Shown here: piece after piece, positions 26,456 to 34,958 of the stretch | Layout of the letters: each line of letters starts with the position of its first letter | Position numbering within the stretch: position 1 is the stretch's first letter | Assembly: GCF_004361915.1 (NCBI RefSeq) | Contig: NZ_SNWP01000010.1 | Span: 1,638,050-1,702,049 of the forward strand | DNA: 64,000 nucleotides | Direction of reading: 5' to 3' | From: Sediminibacterium goheungense | Lineage (GTDB): Bacteria > Bacteroidota > Bacteroidia > Chitinophagales > Chitinophagaceae | Program-made: the position numbers and the translations under genes | Notes under the pieces: generated by a model | What the model saw: only the letters and a program-made list of their open reading frames with translations | Databases searched by the model: none | Told to the model about the DNA's origin: nothing

Positions 26456-27776
26456 CAATCTTTCGGTATAAAGTAGTAAGTGCAATATTCAGCAGTTTGG
26501 CAGCTTCTGTTTTATTGCCCTTTGTATGTTGTAACACTTTTTGAATATGCAATTTCTCTGCGCTTGCAAGATCAAAGTTTGATGCCCGTGTATCATTATC
26601 CGGCATGTGTGGTTGAAAATCGGATGGGAGTGTATCGATTGTTAACAGTTGTCCGTTCATTAAAATCATGCTCCTTTCAATCACATTTTTCAGTTCCCTG
26701 ATATTTCCTTTCCAGGGATGTGCTTCTAATGCCAACAGGTATTCTTTTGATAACTGAACCTGTTTTTTATTGAGTTTATCGGCAAAGCGCGACACAAAAT
26801 AAACAGCCAGTTCTTCTATATCAGCAACACGTTCTCTCAATGGTGGTAAATAGATCTGGAAAACTGATATCCGGTAATAAAGATCTTCTCGAAAATGTCC
26901 CTGCTTAATTTCATCCTGTAAGTTGCGGTTGGTGGCGGCAATGATCCGCAGGTTTACTGTAGTGGCTTTACTGTCGCCCACTTTTAAAAACTGACCTGTT
27001 TCAAGCACCCGTAATAATTTGGCCTGAAGATCAATCAGCATTTCACCGATCTCATCAAGAAATACTGTTCCGCCATTGGCTTCTTCCAAAATGCCTTTGG
27101 TGTCTTTTATGGCGCCGGTAAAAGCACCTGCTTTATGTCCGAACAATTCATTTTCCAGCAACTCTTTACTGAAAGCGGCACAGTTTACAGCTATGAATGG
27201 TTGTTTATTTCTATTACTGTTATTATGAATGGCCTGTGCAAAAACTTCTTTCCCCGTTCCTGTTTCTCCATTCAATAAAACGGTTGCTTCAGTTGCAGAT
27301 ACTCTTTCAGCAGCTTCAATGGCCTGGCGTATCACTTTGGACTGACCCAATATGCTATTGAATGAATATTTATTACCCAGCCTTTTTTCCAGTTGTTCGA
27401 GTCGCTTTGATAAAGCTACTTTTTCCATGGCCTTATACAACAAGGGTATGATACGGTCATTGTCGTCACCTTTCGTGATATAGTCAAATGCACCGTTTTT
27501 GATGGCCTGTACACTATCTGGAATATTTCCAAATGCTGTCAAGAGAATGACTTCTATATGCGGATATTTTTCCCTGATCTGTGCAGACAGCTCAACACCA
27601 TTGGTATCCGGCAGCTTTACATCGCATAATACCACATCAACTTCCTGTTGTTCCAGTTTTTTCAGTGCCAGTTTTGCATTACCTGCCTGTATTACTTCAA
27701 ACCCTTCCAATGAAATAATCCTGGAAAGCAGTGTCCGTAATTTTTCTTCGTCGTCAATAATGAGAATGGTGTTCAA
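26436..27776 (-). CDS. Sigma-54-dependent response regulator (NtrC family)
   Basis: A 446-residue cytoplasmic activator. It has a receiver domain with phospho-site D52 (VVLCDVKLPD). The AAA+ domain has Walker A LNGETGTGKE, the sigma-54-contact loop GAFTGA and Walker B GGTVFLDEIGEM. A Fis-type HTH sits at the C-terminus (GNKTEAAKLLNIALTTLYRK). It would open sigma-54 promoters when phosphorylated. Placed just upstream of the kdp operon, whose promoter region carries a GG-N10-GC site, it probably takes the role of KdpE. The likely partner kinase is at 16868. The start is TTG 27776, about 20 bases below a TATCTTTG element. Confidence 0.9.
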   Translation of the reverse strand: MNTILIIDDEEKLRTLLSRIISLEGFEVIQAGNAKLALKKLEQQEVDVVLCDVKLPDTNGVELSAQIREKYPHIEVILLTAFGNIPDSVQAIKNGAFDYITKGDDNDRIIPLLYKAMEKVALSKRLEQLEKRLGNKYSFNSILGQSKVIRQAIEAAERVSATEATVLLNGETGTGKEVFAQAIHNNSNRNKQPFIAVNCAAFSKELLENELFGHKAGAFTGAIKDTKGILEEANGGTVFLDEIGEMLIDLQAKLLRVLETGQFLKVGDSKATTVNLRIIAATNRNLQDEIKQGHFREDLYYRISVFQIYLPPLRERVADIEELAVYFVSRFADKLNKKQVQLSKEYLLALEAHPWKGNIRELKNVIERSMILMNGQLLTIDTLPSDFQPHMPDNDTRASNFDLASAEKLHIQKVLQHTKGNKTEAAKLLNIALTTLYRKIDEYQIS

Positions 27777-27796
27777 TAAGAATATTTGTGTAAGGG

Positions 27797-27804
27797 CAAA
27801 GATA
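27797..27804 (-). promoter_or_regulatory. -7 element TATCTTTG for the sigma-54 regulator gene
   Basis: A perfect match to TAnnTTTG on the minus strand, ending 20 bases before the TTG start at 27776. This means the activator itself is made from a housekeeping-type promoter. Confidence 0.55.
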
Positions 27805-27827
27805 GCCAGAAGAGGAGCAGAAGAACA

Positions 27828-27922
27828 AGAAACAGAGGAATAAGAAATAAGGAACAGAGAAATCGGAAAATGAATGCCAAATTACTTTCAGATTTCTTAT
27901 TTCATGTTCGTTATTTCTCTGT
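27828..27922. repeat. Inverted repeat of GAAATAAG/GAACAGAG words
   Basis: Arms at about 27835-27863 and 27890-27922 pair imperfectly. It follows the stop codon of pcrA (27925, minus strand) and lies upstream of the regulator promoter. Confidence 0.5.
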
Positions 27923-27924
27923 TC

Positions 27925-30279
27925 TCACACAATCCGCAACTTGGCATAATTGAGCATGATTTTTTTCTCGCCGTTCTTTTCAAACTGAATGGTGGCTACC
28001 GGGTTATGAGCCGAGCCTTCAACACTCGATACCGTTCCGAAGCCAAATTTCTGGTGCTCTACTTTTTGTCCGGCCTGTAACTGTGAAGTATCACTGGCCA
28101 CAAAATCGGCCGAAGGAACATGTGCCACCACTTTTGCCGCAGGTGGTTGCACGGGTAAGTATTCCGGTTTGGAAGAGGGTTTGCGGCTTGGCGGCGGGCC
28201 GTATTTTCTTTCAGCGGCAGCAGCATTACTGCTTCCACCAAAACCAAAGCCCCGCTGCATTCTTTCAAAAGCGCTGCCCATATCACTGCCTGCATTGTTG
28301 CGGGCACCACCACCGGCATAGGTTTTATCAATATACTGTTCGGGCATTTCTTCGATAAATCGGCTGGGGTCGTTCTGCACCAGCTGACCGAAACGGTAAC
28401 GGGCATTGGCGTATGTGAGCCAGAGCTTTTGCTTGGCGCGGGTTACGGCCACATAAAATAAACGGCGCTCTTCTTCCAGCTCTTCACGGGTATTGATCGA
28501 CATACCACTCGGAAACAAGGTTTCTTCCACACCACCCACAAACACACACTCAAATTCCAGGCCTTTGGCGGCATGTATGGTCATCATTTTAACCGCATCC
28601 TGTTCGCCTTTATCATCATCCGCATCGGTTAACAATGTAATCTGTTGTAAATAAGAGCCCAGTGATTTATCGCCCAGTTCTCCATCTTCATTACTGGGGC
28701 TTTCTGTCCACTCTTTAATAGAGTTGAGTAATTCCTGAATATTTTCATAGCGGGCCAGTCCTTCCGTGGTTTTATCATTGAAGAGTTCTTTTACCAGATT
28801 GGTATGTTTACCCACCTGTATGGCCACATCATAGGCATTGGTATTGGTAAGCATGCTCTGGAAATAGCGGATCATAGTATGAAAGTTCTGAAGGGCTTCC
28901 AGTGTGCCGGCTTTAAAACCAAATTCTCCTGCACGCGATACCACTTCATACATGGAAATATTCTGTTCGTTGGCGGCAATCACACATTTTTCAATGGTGG
29001 TTTTACCGATACCCCGAACAGGGTAGTTAATGATTCGTTTGAGTGCTTCTTCATCTCTGGTATTGGCAATTACACGCAGATAGGCCAGAAAATCTTTTAC
29101 TTCTTTGCGCTGGTAGAAGCTTACACCTCCATAAATGCGATAGGCAATGCCCATTCTGCGCAGGCTCTCTTCAAAAGAACGGCTCTGTGCATTGGTACGG
29201 TAAAGAATGGCGAAATCTTTATTGTAAAAATGATAGCGCAGTTTCTGTTCCTGAATACAATCAGCCACAAAACGACCCTCATCATTATCAGTCATGGTAC
29301 GAACCAGTACAATTTTATCGCCCTGCTTGTTTTCTGTCCAGAGGTTTTTAGGTATTTGTCCCTTGTTGTTTTTGATCACCTCATTGGCTACATGAATAAT
29401 GTTCTGGCTGCTGCGGTAGTTCTGTTCCAGCTTTACCACTTTTACATCGTCGTAGTCTTTCTGAAACTGTAGTATATTTTCAATCGTAGCACCGCGGAAG
29501 CTATAGATACTCTGTGCATCATCGCCCACCACACAAATATTTTCGTGTACTGCTGCCAGCAGTTTGGTAATCTGGTACTGAACGGGATTGGTATCCTGGT
29601 ACTCATCAATCAGGATGTATTTAAATTTATGCTGGTACTTATGTAATACTTCGGGGAAGTTTTTCAGCAGTTCGTACATTTTGAGCAGCAGGTCATCAAA
29701 ATCCATGGCACCGTTTTTAAAACAACGGTTGGCATAAGCGGCATAGATCTGTGCAATGGCCGGTCGGTTGGCGCGCATATCTTCCTGCTGTATATAATAA
29801 TCGGTGGCATATTCTGCCGGACCCACCAATGCGTTTTTGGCCGAGGAAATGCGGCTGCCTACGACATTGGGTTTATAATGTTTATCGTCTAGGTTGAGTT
29901 CGTTTACCACGGTTTTGATAACAGAGCGGCTGTCGTCGGTATCGTAAATGGTAAAACTGTTGGGATAACCGATCCGGTGTGCTTCAGCCCTCAGTATGCG
30001 GGCAAATACACTGTGGAAAGTGCCGATGTATAAGTTACGTGCTTCTGCATTACCTAAAATCCGCTCAATACGCTCTTTCATTTCGGCGGCGGCTTTATTG
30101 GTAAATGTGAGGGCGAGAATATTAAAAGCATCCACACCATTGTTCATAAGATGGGCGATGCGTGTGGTTAATACTTTTGTTTTGCCACTACCGGCGCCAG
30201 CCACAATCATCAAAGGGCCTTTGATATGTGTAACAGCTTCGCGCTGGGGTTCATTCAATCCATTCAGGTACTCTTGCAT
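27925..30279 (-). CDS. pcrA: UvrD/PcrA-family DNA helicase
   Basis: A 784-residue superfamily 1A helicase that unwinds DNA 3' to 5' in repair and replication restart. Motif I is GAGSGKT (28-34), motif II is LIDEYQDTNPVQ, and motif III is VGDDAQSIYSFRGA. LEQNYRSSQNI (motif IV), MTIHAAKGLEFECVF (motif V) and LFYVAVTRAKQKLWL (motif VI) follow. The C-terminal GQKVEHQKFGFGTVSSVEG is the PcrA/UvrD Tudor-like RNA polymerase-binding domain. The length is slightly above average. It stands as a single gene. Confidence 0.95.
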   Translation of the reverse strand: MQEYLNGLNEPQREAVTHIKGPLMIVAGAGSGKTKVLTTRIAHLMNNGVDAFNILALTFTNKAAAEMKERIERILGNAEARNLYIGTFHSVFARILRAEAHRIGYPNSFTIYDTDDSRSVIKTVVNELNLDDKHYKPNVVGSRISSAKNALVGPAEYATDYYIQQEDMRANRPAIAQIYAAYANRCFKNGAMDFDDLLLKMYELLKNFPEVLHKYQHKFKYILIDEYQDTNPVQYQITKLLAAVHENICVVGDDAQSIYSFRGATIENILQFQKDYDDVKVVKLEQNYRSSQNIIHVANEVIKNNKGQIPKNLWTENKQGDKIVLVRTMTDNDEGRFVADCIQEQKLRYHFYNKDFAILYRTNAQSRSFEESLRRMGIAYRIYGGVSFYQRKEVKDFLAYLRVIANTRDEEALKRIINYPVRGIGKTTIEKCVIAANEQNISMYEVVSRAGEFGFKAGTLEALQNFHTMIRYFQSMLTNTNAYDVAIQVGKHTNLVKELFNDKTTEGLARYENIQELLNSIKEWTESPSNEDGELGDKSLGSYLQQITLLTDADDDKGEQDAVKMMTIHAAKGLEFECVFVGGVEETLFPSGMSINTREELEEERRLFYVAVTRAKQKLWLTYANARYRFGQLVQNDPSRFIEEMPEQYIDKTYAGGGARNNAGSDMGSAFERMQRGFGFGGSSNAAAAERKYGPPPSRKPSSKPEYLPVQPPAAKVVAHVPSADFVASDTSQLQAGQKVEHQKFGFGTVSSVEGSAHNPVATIQFEKNGEKKIMLNYAKLRIV

Positions 30280-30338
30280 GGGCGCAAGTTAATCAGTTGG
30301 GTGGGTTCGGGGAGCAGGCGTGAATAAGTTAGGTGGGT

Positions 30339-30521
30339 TTATGCCTTGCCTTTGTTAAGGTTCGTTTTTTTCGATTTCTGCAGGGCCTTAGGGTTCTTTT
30401 TTCGTTCTGCCAGCTGCTCAATGGCTATATTTCTACCGATGGCATACAATAACTGATCGTGTACGCGCTTCGAAACAATCGCAGGTTTCCTGTCGGGTAA
30501 AAAGGAGAAGAGTGGTAGCAT
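30339..30521 (-). CDS. Small basic protein of unknown function
   Basis: A 60-residue protein starting MLPLFSFLPDRKPAI and ending in a lysine-rich tail (KKTNLNKGKA). It contains HDQLLYAIGRNIAIEQLAE, which looks helical. ATG 30521 is chosen because a TAACTTTA element resembling TAnnTTTG lies 17 bases upstream; a frame extending to 30575 would start inside that promoter. It is not recognised. It could be a nucleic-acid-binding peptide, but that is a guess. Confidence 0.5.
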   Translation of the reverse strand: MLPLFSFLPDRKPAIVSKRVHDQLLYAIGRNIAIEQLAERKKNPKALQKSKKTNLNKGKA

Positions 30522-30615
30522 TGTTTTTATTCTGTCTGTAAAGTTAAGAAGAAAAAACAATTGGCATATGATCATACGCCAATCATTTTATGGTTTCAAG
30601 TGACCTTGTTGCCGA

Positions 30616-30846
30616 ATGAACAAGGATGCTGTACTAGAAGCATTTGGCAAACACCTGACTCAGATCAGGAAAGAGCGTAAGTTGAGCATACATCAGCTTG
30701 CGATTGCCTGCGATATGGAATACAGTCATCTCCAGCGCATTGAAAAAGGAAAAGTAAACATTGTCCTCATTACTTTATTAACCATTGCACAGGGTCTTGA
30801 AATGTCACCTGAAGAGTTATTACATGGGTTCAAAACACCCAAATAG
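30616..30846 (+). CDS. XRE-family helix-turn-helix regulator
   Basis: A 76-residue cytoplasmic protein made of one Cro/CI-type HTH. The pattern is GKHLTQIRKERKLSIHQLA, then AIACDMEYSHLQRIEKGKVN and TLLTIAQGLEMSPEELL. There is no sensor or oligomerisation domain. Small single-domain XRE proteins often control a neighbouring gene or act with a toxin, but no such partner is evident. It is divergent from the 30339 gene. Confidence 0.85.
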   Translation: MNKDAVLEAFGKHLTQIRKERKLSIHQLAIACDMEYSHLQRIEKGKVNIVLITLLTIAQGLEMSPEELLHGFKTPK

Positions 30847-30857
30847 TACGGAAAACC

Positions 30858-30879
30858 CTCTTTTTTCCTGAAAAAAGAG
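30858..30879. terminator. Hairpin after the XRE gene
   Basis: CTCTTTTTT and AAAAAAGAG form a 9-bp A/T-rich stem around CCTG, twelve bases after the XRE stop. It lacks a downstream T-run on the plus strand, so termination is only possible. Confidence 0.4.
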
Positions 30880-30911
30880 TAATTACCACCAGAAATAGAG
30901 TATTTACCACC
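30876..30911 (+). promoter_or_regulatory. Direct repeats AGAGTAWTTACCACC, 21 bp apart
   Basis: AGAGTAATTACCACC (30876-30890) and AGAGTATTTACCACC (30897-30911) repeat with a 21-bp period, two helical turns. They lie 50-90 bases before the response-regulator start at 30964. A dimeric regulator site, perhaps autoregulatory, is the likeliest reading. Confidence 0.45.
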
Positions 30912-30963
30912 TATGTAGAGCAGTTTTCGTTTATTTATTTCACACAGGTAAAAATAAACCTGT

Positions 30964-31620
30964 ATGAATCATAAAATCATCAAATTATTGATTGCTGATG
31001 ACCACCTCATTTTCAGAAAGGGTTTTAAAAAAATCCTGGAAGATGTGAATTCTCTCAACATCATCGGTGAAGCTTCCAATGGTTCAGAATTGCTCACACT
31101 GGCACAGCAGCTAAAACCCGATGTAATATTGGTAGATGTGTCGATGCCGGTGATGGATGGTGTAATGGCTGTTAAAGAACTCTGTAAACGGCAGGTTACC
31201 AAACGCATCATTGCCCTCTCCGTATTCAGTCAGGAAACCCATATCATGGAAATGCTGGAGGCCGGGGCCCTGGGTTATCTTACCAAGGGTGTAGGCAAAA
31301 AAGAAATTCTCGAAGCCATTGAAGCAGTATATGAAAACCGTCCTTATTTCTGCAAGGAAAGCGGTAAACAGGTGTTGGACCTGATTGAAAAATACCAGAG
31401 TGGCTATCGTAACCATCTCATTGTTTTTTCAGAAAGGGAGAAAGATATTATCCGTTTAATCTGCGATGGCTTTTCCAGCAAAGAAGTGGCACACATGTTA
31501 TATATCAGTCAGCGCACGGTAGAAGGTCACCGTACCCGCATCATGAAAAAAATGCGGGTAAAAAGTATTGCCGGTCTCGTTACCTATGCCTGTGAAAAAG
31601 GACTGTATATAGCCAAGTAG
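30964..31620 (+). CDS. NarL/FixJ-type response regulator
   Basis: A 218-residue cytoplasmic regulator. The receiver domain has acidic pair DD near residue 12 and phospho-site D58 (VILVDVSMPVMDG). A LuxR-type HTH follows at the C-terminus (FSEREKDIIRLICDGFSSKE with ISQRTVEGHRTRIMKKM). No kinase adjoins it. The HisKA_3 kinase at 741 is of the type that normally pairs with such regulators, but they are 27 kb apart, so this is only a possibility. Tandem direct repeats upstream may be its own binding sites. Confidence 0.88.
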   Translation: MNHKIIKLLIADDHLIFRKGFKKILEDVNSLNIIGEASNGSELLTLAQQLKPDVILVDVSMPVMDGVMAVKELCKRQVTKRIIALSVFSQETHIMEMLEAGALGYLTKGVGKKEILEAIEAVYENRPYFCKESGKQVLDLIEKYQSGYRNHLIVFSEREKDIIRLICDGFSSKEVAHMLYISQRTVEGHRTRIMKKMRVKSIAGLVTYACEKGLYIAK

Positions 31621-31628
31621 AGAATAAG

Positions 31629-31743
31629 GCCTGCCCTGAGCGTATTCGAAGGGAATAAGAAATAAGGAATAAGAAACATGAAATAAGAAAGTGTAAGCAT
31701 ATCTCACTTTCTCTGTTCCCCTTCGACTACGCTCAGGGCAGGC
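31629..31743. repeat. Long inverted repeat with CCCTTCGACTACGCTCAGGG arms
   Basis: 25-base arms at 31629-31653 and 31719-31743 pair with one mismatch. GAAATAAG-type words fill the interior and the flank. It begins nine bases after the response-regulator stop. A relative of the arm lies at 12494-12517. Confidence 0.7.
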
Positions 31744-31832
31744 TTTATTTCATGTTTCTTATTTCTTATTTTCTGCTTCTGCTGTAATTTTCGTTGGTGG
31801 TCTGCAACTAATGAACAGGAAACTTTATCAAT

Positions 31833-32312
31833 TTGAGCGAAACAGAATTTCTGGAGGCGGTGAAAAACAATCAGGGCATTATTTATAAGCTCGTGGGTTT
31901 GTATGCTACGGATGGAGAGGAGCGGAAAGACCTTTACCAGGAAGTGTTGTTACAGGCCTGGCGTTCCTGGTCTTCCTTCCGGGGTGATGCCAAATTCAGT
32001 ACCTGGCTGTACCGTATCTGTCTGAATACCATTCTTACACAGAAAAGAAAAGTAAACCGGATCGATTACCTCGACTCATTAGAGCCGGTAGCTCATTTGG
32101 CTACTGATACCACACAACATAAAAAAGAAGAAATAGACAGGCTCAGAAATGCTATCCGCACGCTCCCGGAAACGGATCGTGCATTGATTTCGATGCACCT
32201 CGACGGATATGAAAATGCGGAGATTGCTGATGTACTCGGTATTACCGTTAACCATGTAGCAGTAAAACTGCATCGCTGTAAACAACAATTGGCCAACCTT
32301 TTAAAGCAATAG
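31833..32312 (+). CDS. ECF-type RNA polymerase sigma factor
   Basis: A 159-residue sigma-70 family protein. Region 2 is at residues about 8-75 (DLYQEVLLQAWRSWSSFRGD, FSTWLYRICLNT). Region 4 is at about 100-155 (RTLPETDRALISMHLDGYEN, HTH EIADVLGITVNHVAVKLHRC). The start is TTG 31833; the nearby ATG at 31811 is in another frame. The gene for a membrane protein follows three bases after its stop, and may encode its anti-sigma factor. It would switch on an envelope-related regulon. Confidence 0.85.
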   Translation: MSETEFLEAVKNNQGIIYKLVGLYATDGEERKDLYQEVLLQAWRSWSSFRGDAKFSTWLYRICLNTILTQKRKVNRIDYLDSLEPVAHLATDTTQHKKEEIDRLRNAIRTLPETDRALISMHLDGYENAEIADVLGITVNHVAVKLHRCKQQLANLLKQ

Positions 32313-32315
32313 CAG

Positions 32316-32921
32316 ATGAGTATCGAAAAAACCTGGAAAGATATAGACGAACAGCCCGATGAGGTTTTGGCTTCCCTGCTAAAACCCCGCGTACTGCATC
32401 ATCTCCAGACGAAAAGTCCGCTGGCTACCATTAAAAAAAATATGTTGATCAACAGTATCTGGGCCCTTCTCATTGCGCTCGGGTACCTGCTGATCATTAT
32501 CTATTTCCCGTTCTGGCAAACAAGGCTTTGCATCGGTATTCTTTTTCTCTTCACTGTCTGGGCCGCTTATTCCACCTTACTGGAATACCGGAACATCAGA
32601 CTAAGTGTTCCCGATAACTCTCTGCTGGAAGAACTGGAAAGAAACTATCAGAATATCAACCGCTGGATACAGCAACAAAAAAGGGCCGGTATTTTTATTT
32701 ATCCCATCAGCGCCGCCGGTGGCTTCATGCTCGGAGGCACGGTAGGTGCGGGTAAATCTGTAGATGAAATCATGAGCAAGCCGGTTATGTGGATCGCCCT
32801 GGTGATTGTTACTGCCATCCTTGTTCCCTGTGGCTTCTACCTCGCCAAATGGCTTACCCATCGCGCTTTCGGCCGACACCTGGAAGTGCTGAAGCAAAAC
32901 ATTGAAGATCTGAAGAAATAA
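32316..32921 (+). CDS. Membrane protein, possible anti-sigma factor
   Basis: A 201-residue protein with a soluble N-terminus of about 45 residues (EKTWKDIDEQPDEVLASLL), three or four membrane helices and a short basic tail. It is co-transcribed with the ECF sigma factor, three bases downstream. The layout of a cytosolic N-terminal segment followed by helices suits an anti-sigma factor that holds the sigma subunit at the membrane. No zinc-binding HxxxCxxC motif is present, so it is not a ZAS-type anti-sigma. Function is by context only. Confidence 0.6.
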   Translation: MSIEKTWKDIDEQPDEVLASLLKPRVLHHLQTKSPLATIKKNMLINSIWALLIALGYLLIIIYFPFWQTRLCIGILFLFTVWAAYSTLLEYRNIRLSVPDNSLLEELERNYQNINRWIQQQKRAGIFIYPISAAGGFMLGGTVGAGKSVDEIMSKPVMWIALVIVTAILVPCGFYLAKWLTHRAFGRHLEVLKQNIEDLKK

Positions 32922-33002
32922 GAAATATGAAATAAGGAATAAGAAATATGAAATGAGAAAGTGGAGCAGTAATAGGTTATTTTCTCCTTTCTTATTTATT
33001 TC
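32922..33002. repeat. GAAATAAG-type inverted repeat
   Basis: The left arm lies at about 32928-32961, with GAAATAAG and GAAATGAG words. The shorter right arm (TTTTCTCCTTTCTTATTTATTTC) lies at about 32980-33002. It directly follows the stop at 32921. Confidence 0.5.
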
Positions 33003-33060
33003 CTGCTGCTGTCTGTAATTTTTTGTTTCCGTATACGACTTATATTATAAAGTATCTTTT

Positions 33061-33324
33061 ATGGAGGCTTCTGTAAAAACAAAGTCTGTAAATGGTAAGT
33101 GGGAAAAAGTCGCTTATGCTGTTTTCCTGGTTGCGGGTATTTATTTTCTCCTGAAGCCTGATTACGGAACGGCAGTTGTTTTCTGGGGCCTGGCGCCTGT
33201 ATTCGATCCCTTTGATGCCAAAATACCGTTTGGAAAAAGACCACTCTACCAGAGAATCTGGCTAGTGGTTCATGTAGCGATTACCATGAGCATCTTTGTT
33301 CTGCTCTTAACAAACAATCGTTAA
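33061..33324 (+). CDS. Small two-helix membrane protein
   Basis: An 87-residue protein. Helices lie at about residues 16-48 (YAVFLVAGIYFLL and AVVFWGLAPVF) and 65-83 (IWLVVHVAITMSIFVLLL), with a PFGKRPLYQR loop between. It is not recognised. The hydrophobic segments are regular enough to support a real gene. It may be transcribed with the sigma/anti-sigma pair upstream, though an inverted repeat intervenes. Confidence 0.6.
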   Translation: MEASVKTKSVNGKWEKVAYAVFLVAGIYFLLKPDYGTAVVFWGLAPVFDPFDAKIPFGKRPLYQRIWLVVHVAITMSIFVLLLTNNR

Positions 33325-33426
33325 CCTATCCCGTAACCCTGTATCCTGAACCTTGTTTCTTGATTCTTTTACTCGTTGGGTTACCATTGGCTCTTTTTTG
33401 TATTAAGGGCAAGCAAACAACCAACC

Positions 33427-33717
33427 ATGATTCAGAAAACCATCTACAAAACCAAGGATTACTGTAAAGTAAAATTTAACCTTGAAATACAGGATACAGA
33501 AACCGCATCGATATTAGGATTGAATGATGACTGGAGCAATCCGGTACCCATGAAAAAGAAAAAAGATGGCAGCTTTACTGCTGAAATACAACTGCCTAAA
33601 GCTACGAAACACGAATTCCGCTACCTCCTCAACGAAACAGAATGGATCAATGAACCCGAAGCAGACGGAGAAGTGGAAAATGTATTCGGTTCCAGCAATA
33701 GCGTGCTAACGCTGTAG
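33427..33717 (+). CDS. Glycogen-recognition (CBM48/AMPK-like) domain protein
   Basis: A 96-residue single-domain protein. The sequence CKVKFNLEIQDTETASILG, LNDDWSNPVPMKKKKDGSFT and HEFRYLLNETEWINEPEAD matches the isoamylase N-terminal / AMPK-beta glycogen-binding fold (E-set, CBM48). ATG 33427 is preferred over an upstream in-frame start at 33376, which would add residues encoded by the intergenic word repeats. Such solo domains are common in Bacteroidota near sugar metabolism genes; its partner is unknown. Confidence 0.75.
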   Translation: MIQKTIYKTKDYCKVKFNLEIQDTETASILGLNDDWSNPVPMKKKKDGSFTAEIQLPKATKHEFRYLLNETEWINEPEADGEVENVFGSSNSVLTL

Positions 33718-33857
33718 AAAATAAGAAACAGAGAAAATAAAATAAGGGATTTATTTGAGATAGCGGCTGCCCTCACGAGTCAGGGATAGCCTTTATTTGT
33801 TAATTTTCTCCACCAAAAGCTTGTAGCTTGCAGCCTGAAGCTTGAAGCTTTTAATAC

Positions 33858-34817
33858 ATGCCTATTATCACCGAACATATTACCGAAGTGGCGGCCAGTC
33901 TTTCTATGGAAGAAGTGGCCGCTATTCCTACAGAAACAGTGTATGGATTGGCAGGCAATATTTACAGTGAGAAAGCGATACGTAGTATTTTCCGTATCAA
34001 GCAAAGACCCTTATTTAATCCGCTGATTGTTCATCTGGCAGATGTATCGGCAATGGATGATGTGGCTACTGACATTCCACCGATCGCCCGAATGCTGGCC
34101 AGCCAATTCTGGCCCGGACCGCTTACTTTATTGCTGCCAAAAAAAGAAATCATCCCTGATCTGATTACGGCAGGTAAAGCTACGGTAGCTTTGCGCGTAC
34201 CCAATCATCCGGTTACACTGGCGTTGCTGAAACAACTTCCTTTTCCCCTTGCTGCCCCCAGTGCCAATCCGTTCGGAAGCATCAGTCCTACCACAGCGCA
34301 GCATGTGGCCAGTTATTTTAAGGATGAATTTCCGTTTATCCTGGATGGTGGTCCTTGTATCAGTGGTATTGAATCTACCATTATTGGATTTAATACAGAT
34401 GGTGCCGTAGTATATCGTTATGGTTCTTTGGCTGTAGAAGAAATTGAAAAAATTACAGGACCCTTACAGGAATATATACGCGATGAGGAAAATCCGGAGG
34501 CACCCGGTATGTTGCTCAGGCATTATGCACCCTCTACCAAAACCATACTCAGTTCAGATATAGCCCGTAGTATTCGGGAATATACAGGTAAGAAAATAGG
34601 GCTGATGGTTTTCAGTGAATCCTATCTTACCGGTGATATAGTGGTACAGGAACGTTTAACAGAAAAAAATTCAATGGAAGAAGCCGCATCCAATCTATAT
34701 GCAGCCATGCACAGACTTGATCAGCAGCAGCTTGATATCATCATTGCAGAACGCTTTCCCGATAAAGGACTCGGCAGATCCATCAACGACCGCCTGCAGA
34801 GAGCGACACATAGCTAA
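33858..34817 (+). CDS. L-threonylcarbamoyladenylate synthase, Sua5 type
   Basis: A 319-residue enzyme that makes threonylcarbamoyl-AMP from threonine, bicarbonate and ATP, for the t6A37 modification of tRNAs reading ANN codons. The YrdC/Sua5 domain has IPTETVYGLAGN (substrate loop), IKQRPLFNPLIVHL, SQFWPGPLTLLLP, APSANPFGSISPT and ILDGGPCISGIESTI. The C-terminal Sua5 lid domain is visible as APGMLLRHYAPSTKT. Its presence makes it the long Sua5 form rather than the short TsaC form. Confidence 0.93.
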   Translation: MPIITEHITEVAASLSMEEVAAIPTETVYGLAGNIYSEKAIRSIFRIKQRPLFNPLIVHLADVSAMDDVATDIPPIARMLASQFWPGPLTLLLPKKEIIPDLITAGKATVALRVPNHPVTLALLKQLPFPLAAPSANPFGSISPTTAQHVASYFKDEFPFILDGGPCISGIESTIIGFNTDGAVVYRYGSLAVEEIEKITGPLQEYIRDEENPEAPGMLLRHYAPSTKTILSSDIARSIREYTGKKIGLMVFSESYLTGDIVVQERLTEKNSMEEAASNLYAAMHRLDQQQLDIIIAERFPDKGLGRSINDRLQRATHS

Positions 34818-34922
34818 TATCCAACAGAGAAATAAGGAATAAAAAATAAGAAATGAGAAAGTAAAACTGTATTTCATTTTCTGATTTCTTATTCCTTATT
34901 AAGCTGTTTCTTATTTCATTTT
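34818..34922. repeat. GAAATAAG-type inverted repeat
   Basis: The left words, ACAGAGAAATAAGGAATAAA onward from about 34824, face TTTCTGATTTCTTATTCCTT onward to about 34922. It begins right after the Sua5 stop and ends about 40 bases before the ABC gene. Confidence 0.5.
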
Positions 34923-34958
34923 TCTTGCTAAAGTTTATTTACTTTCACGCCCGAGTAA

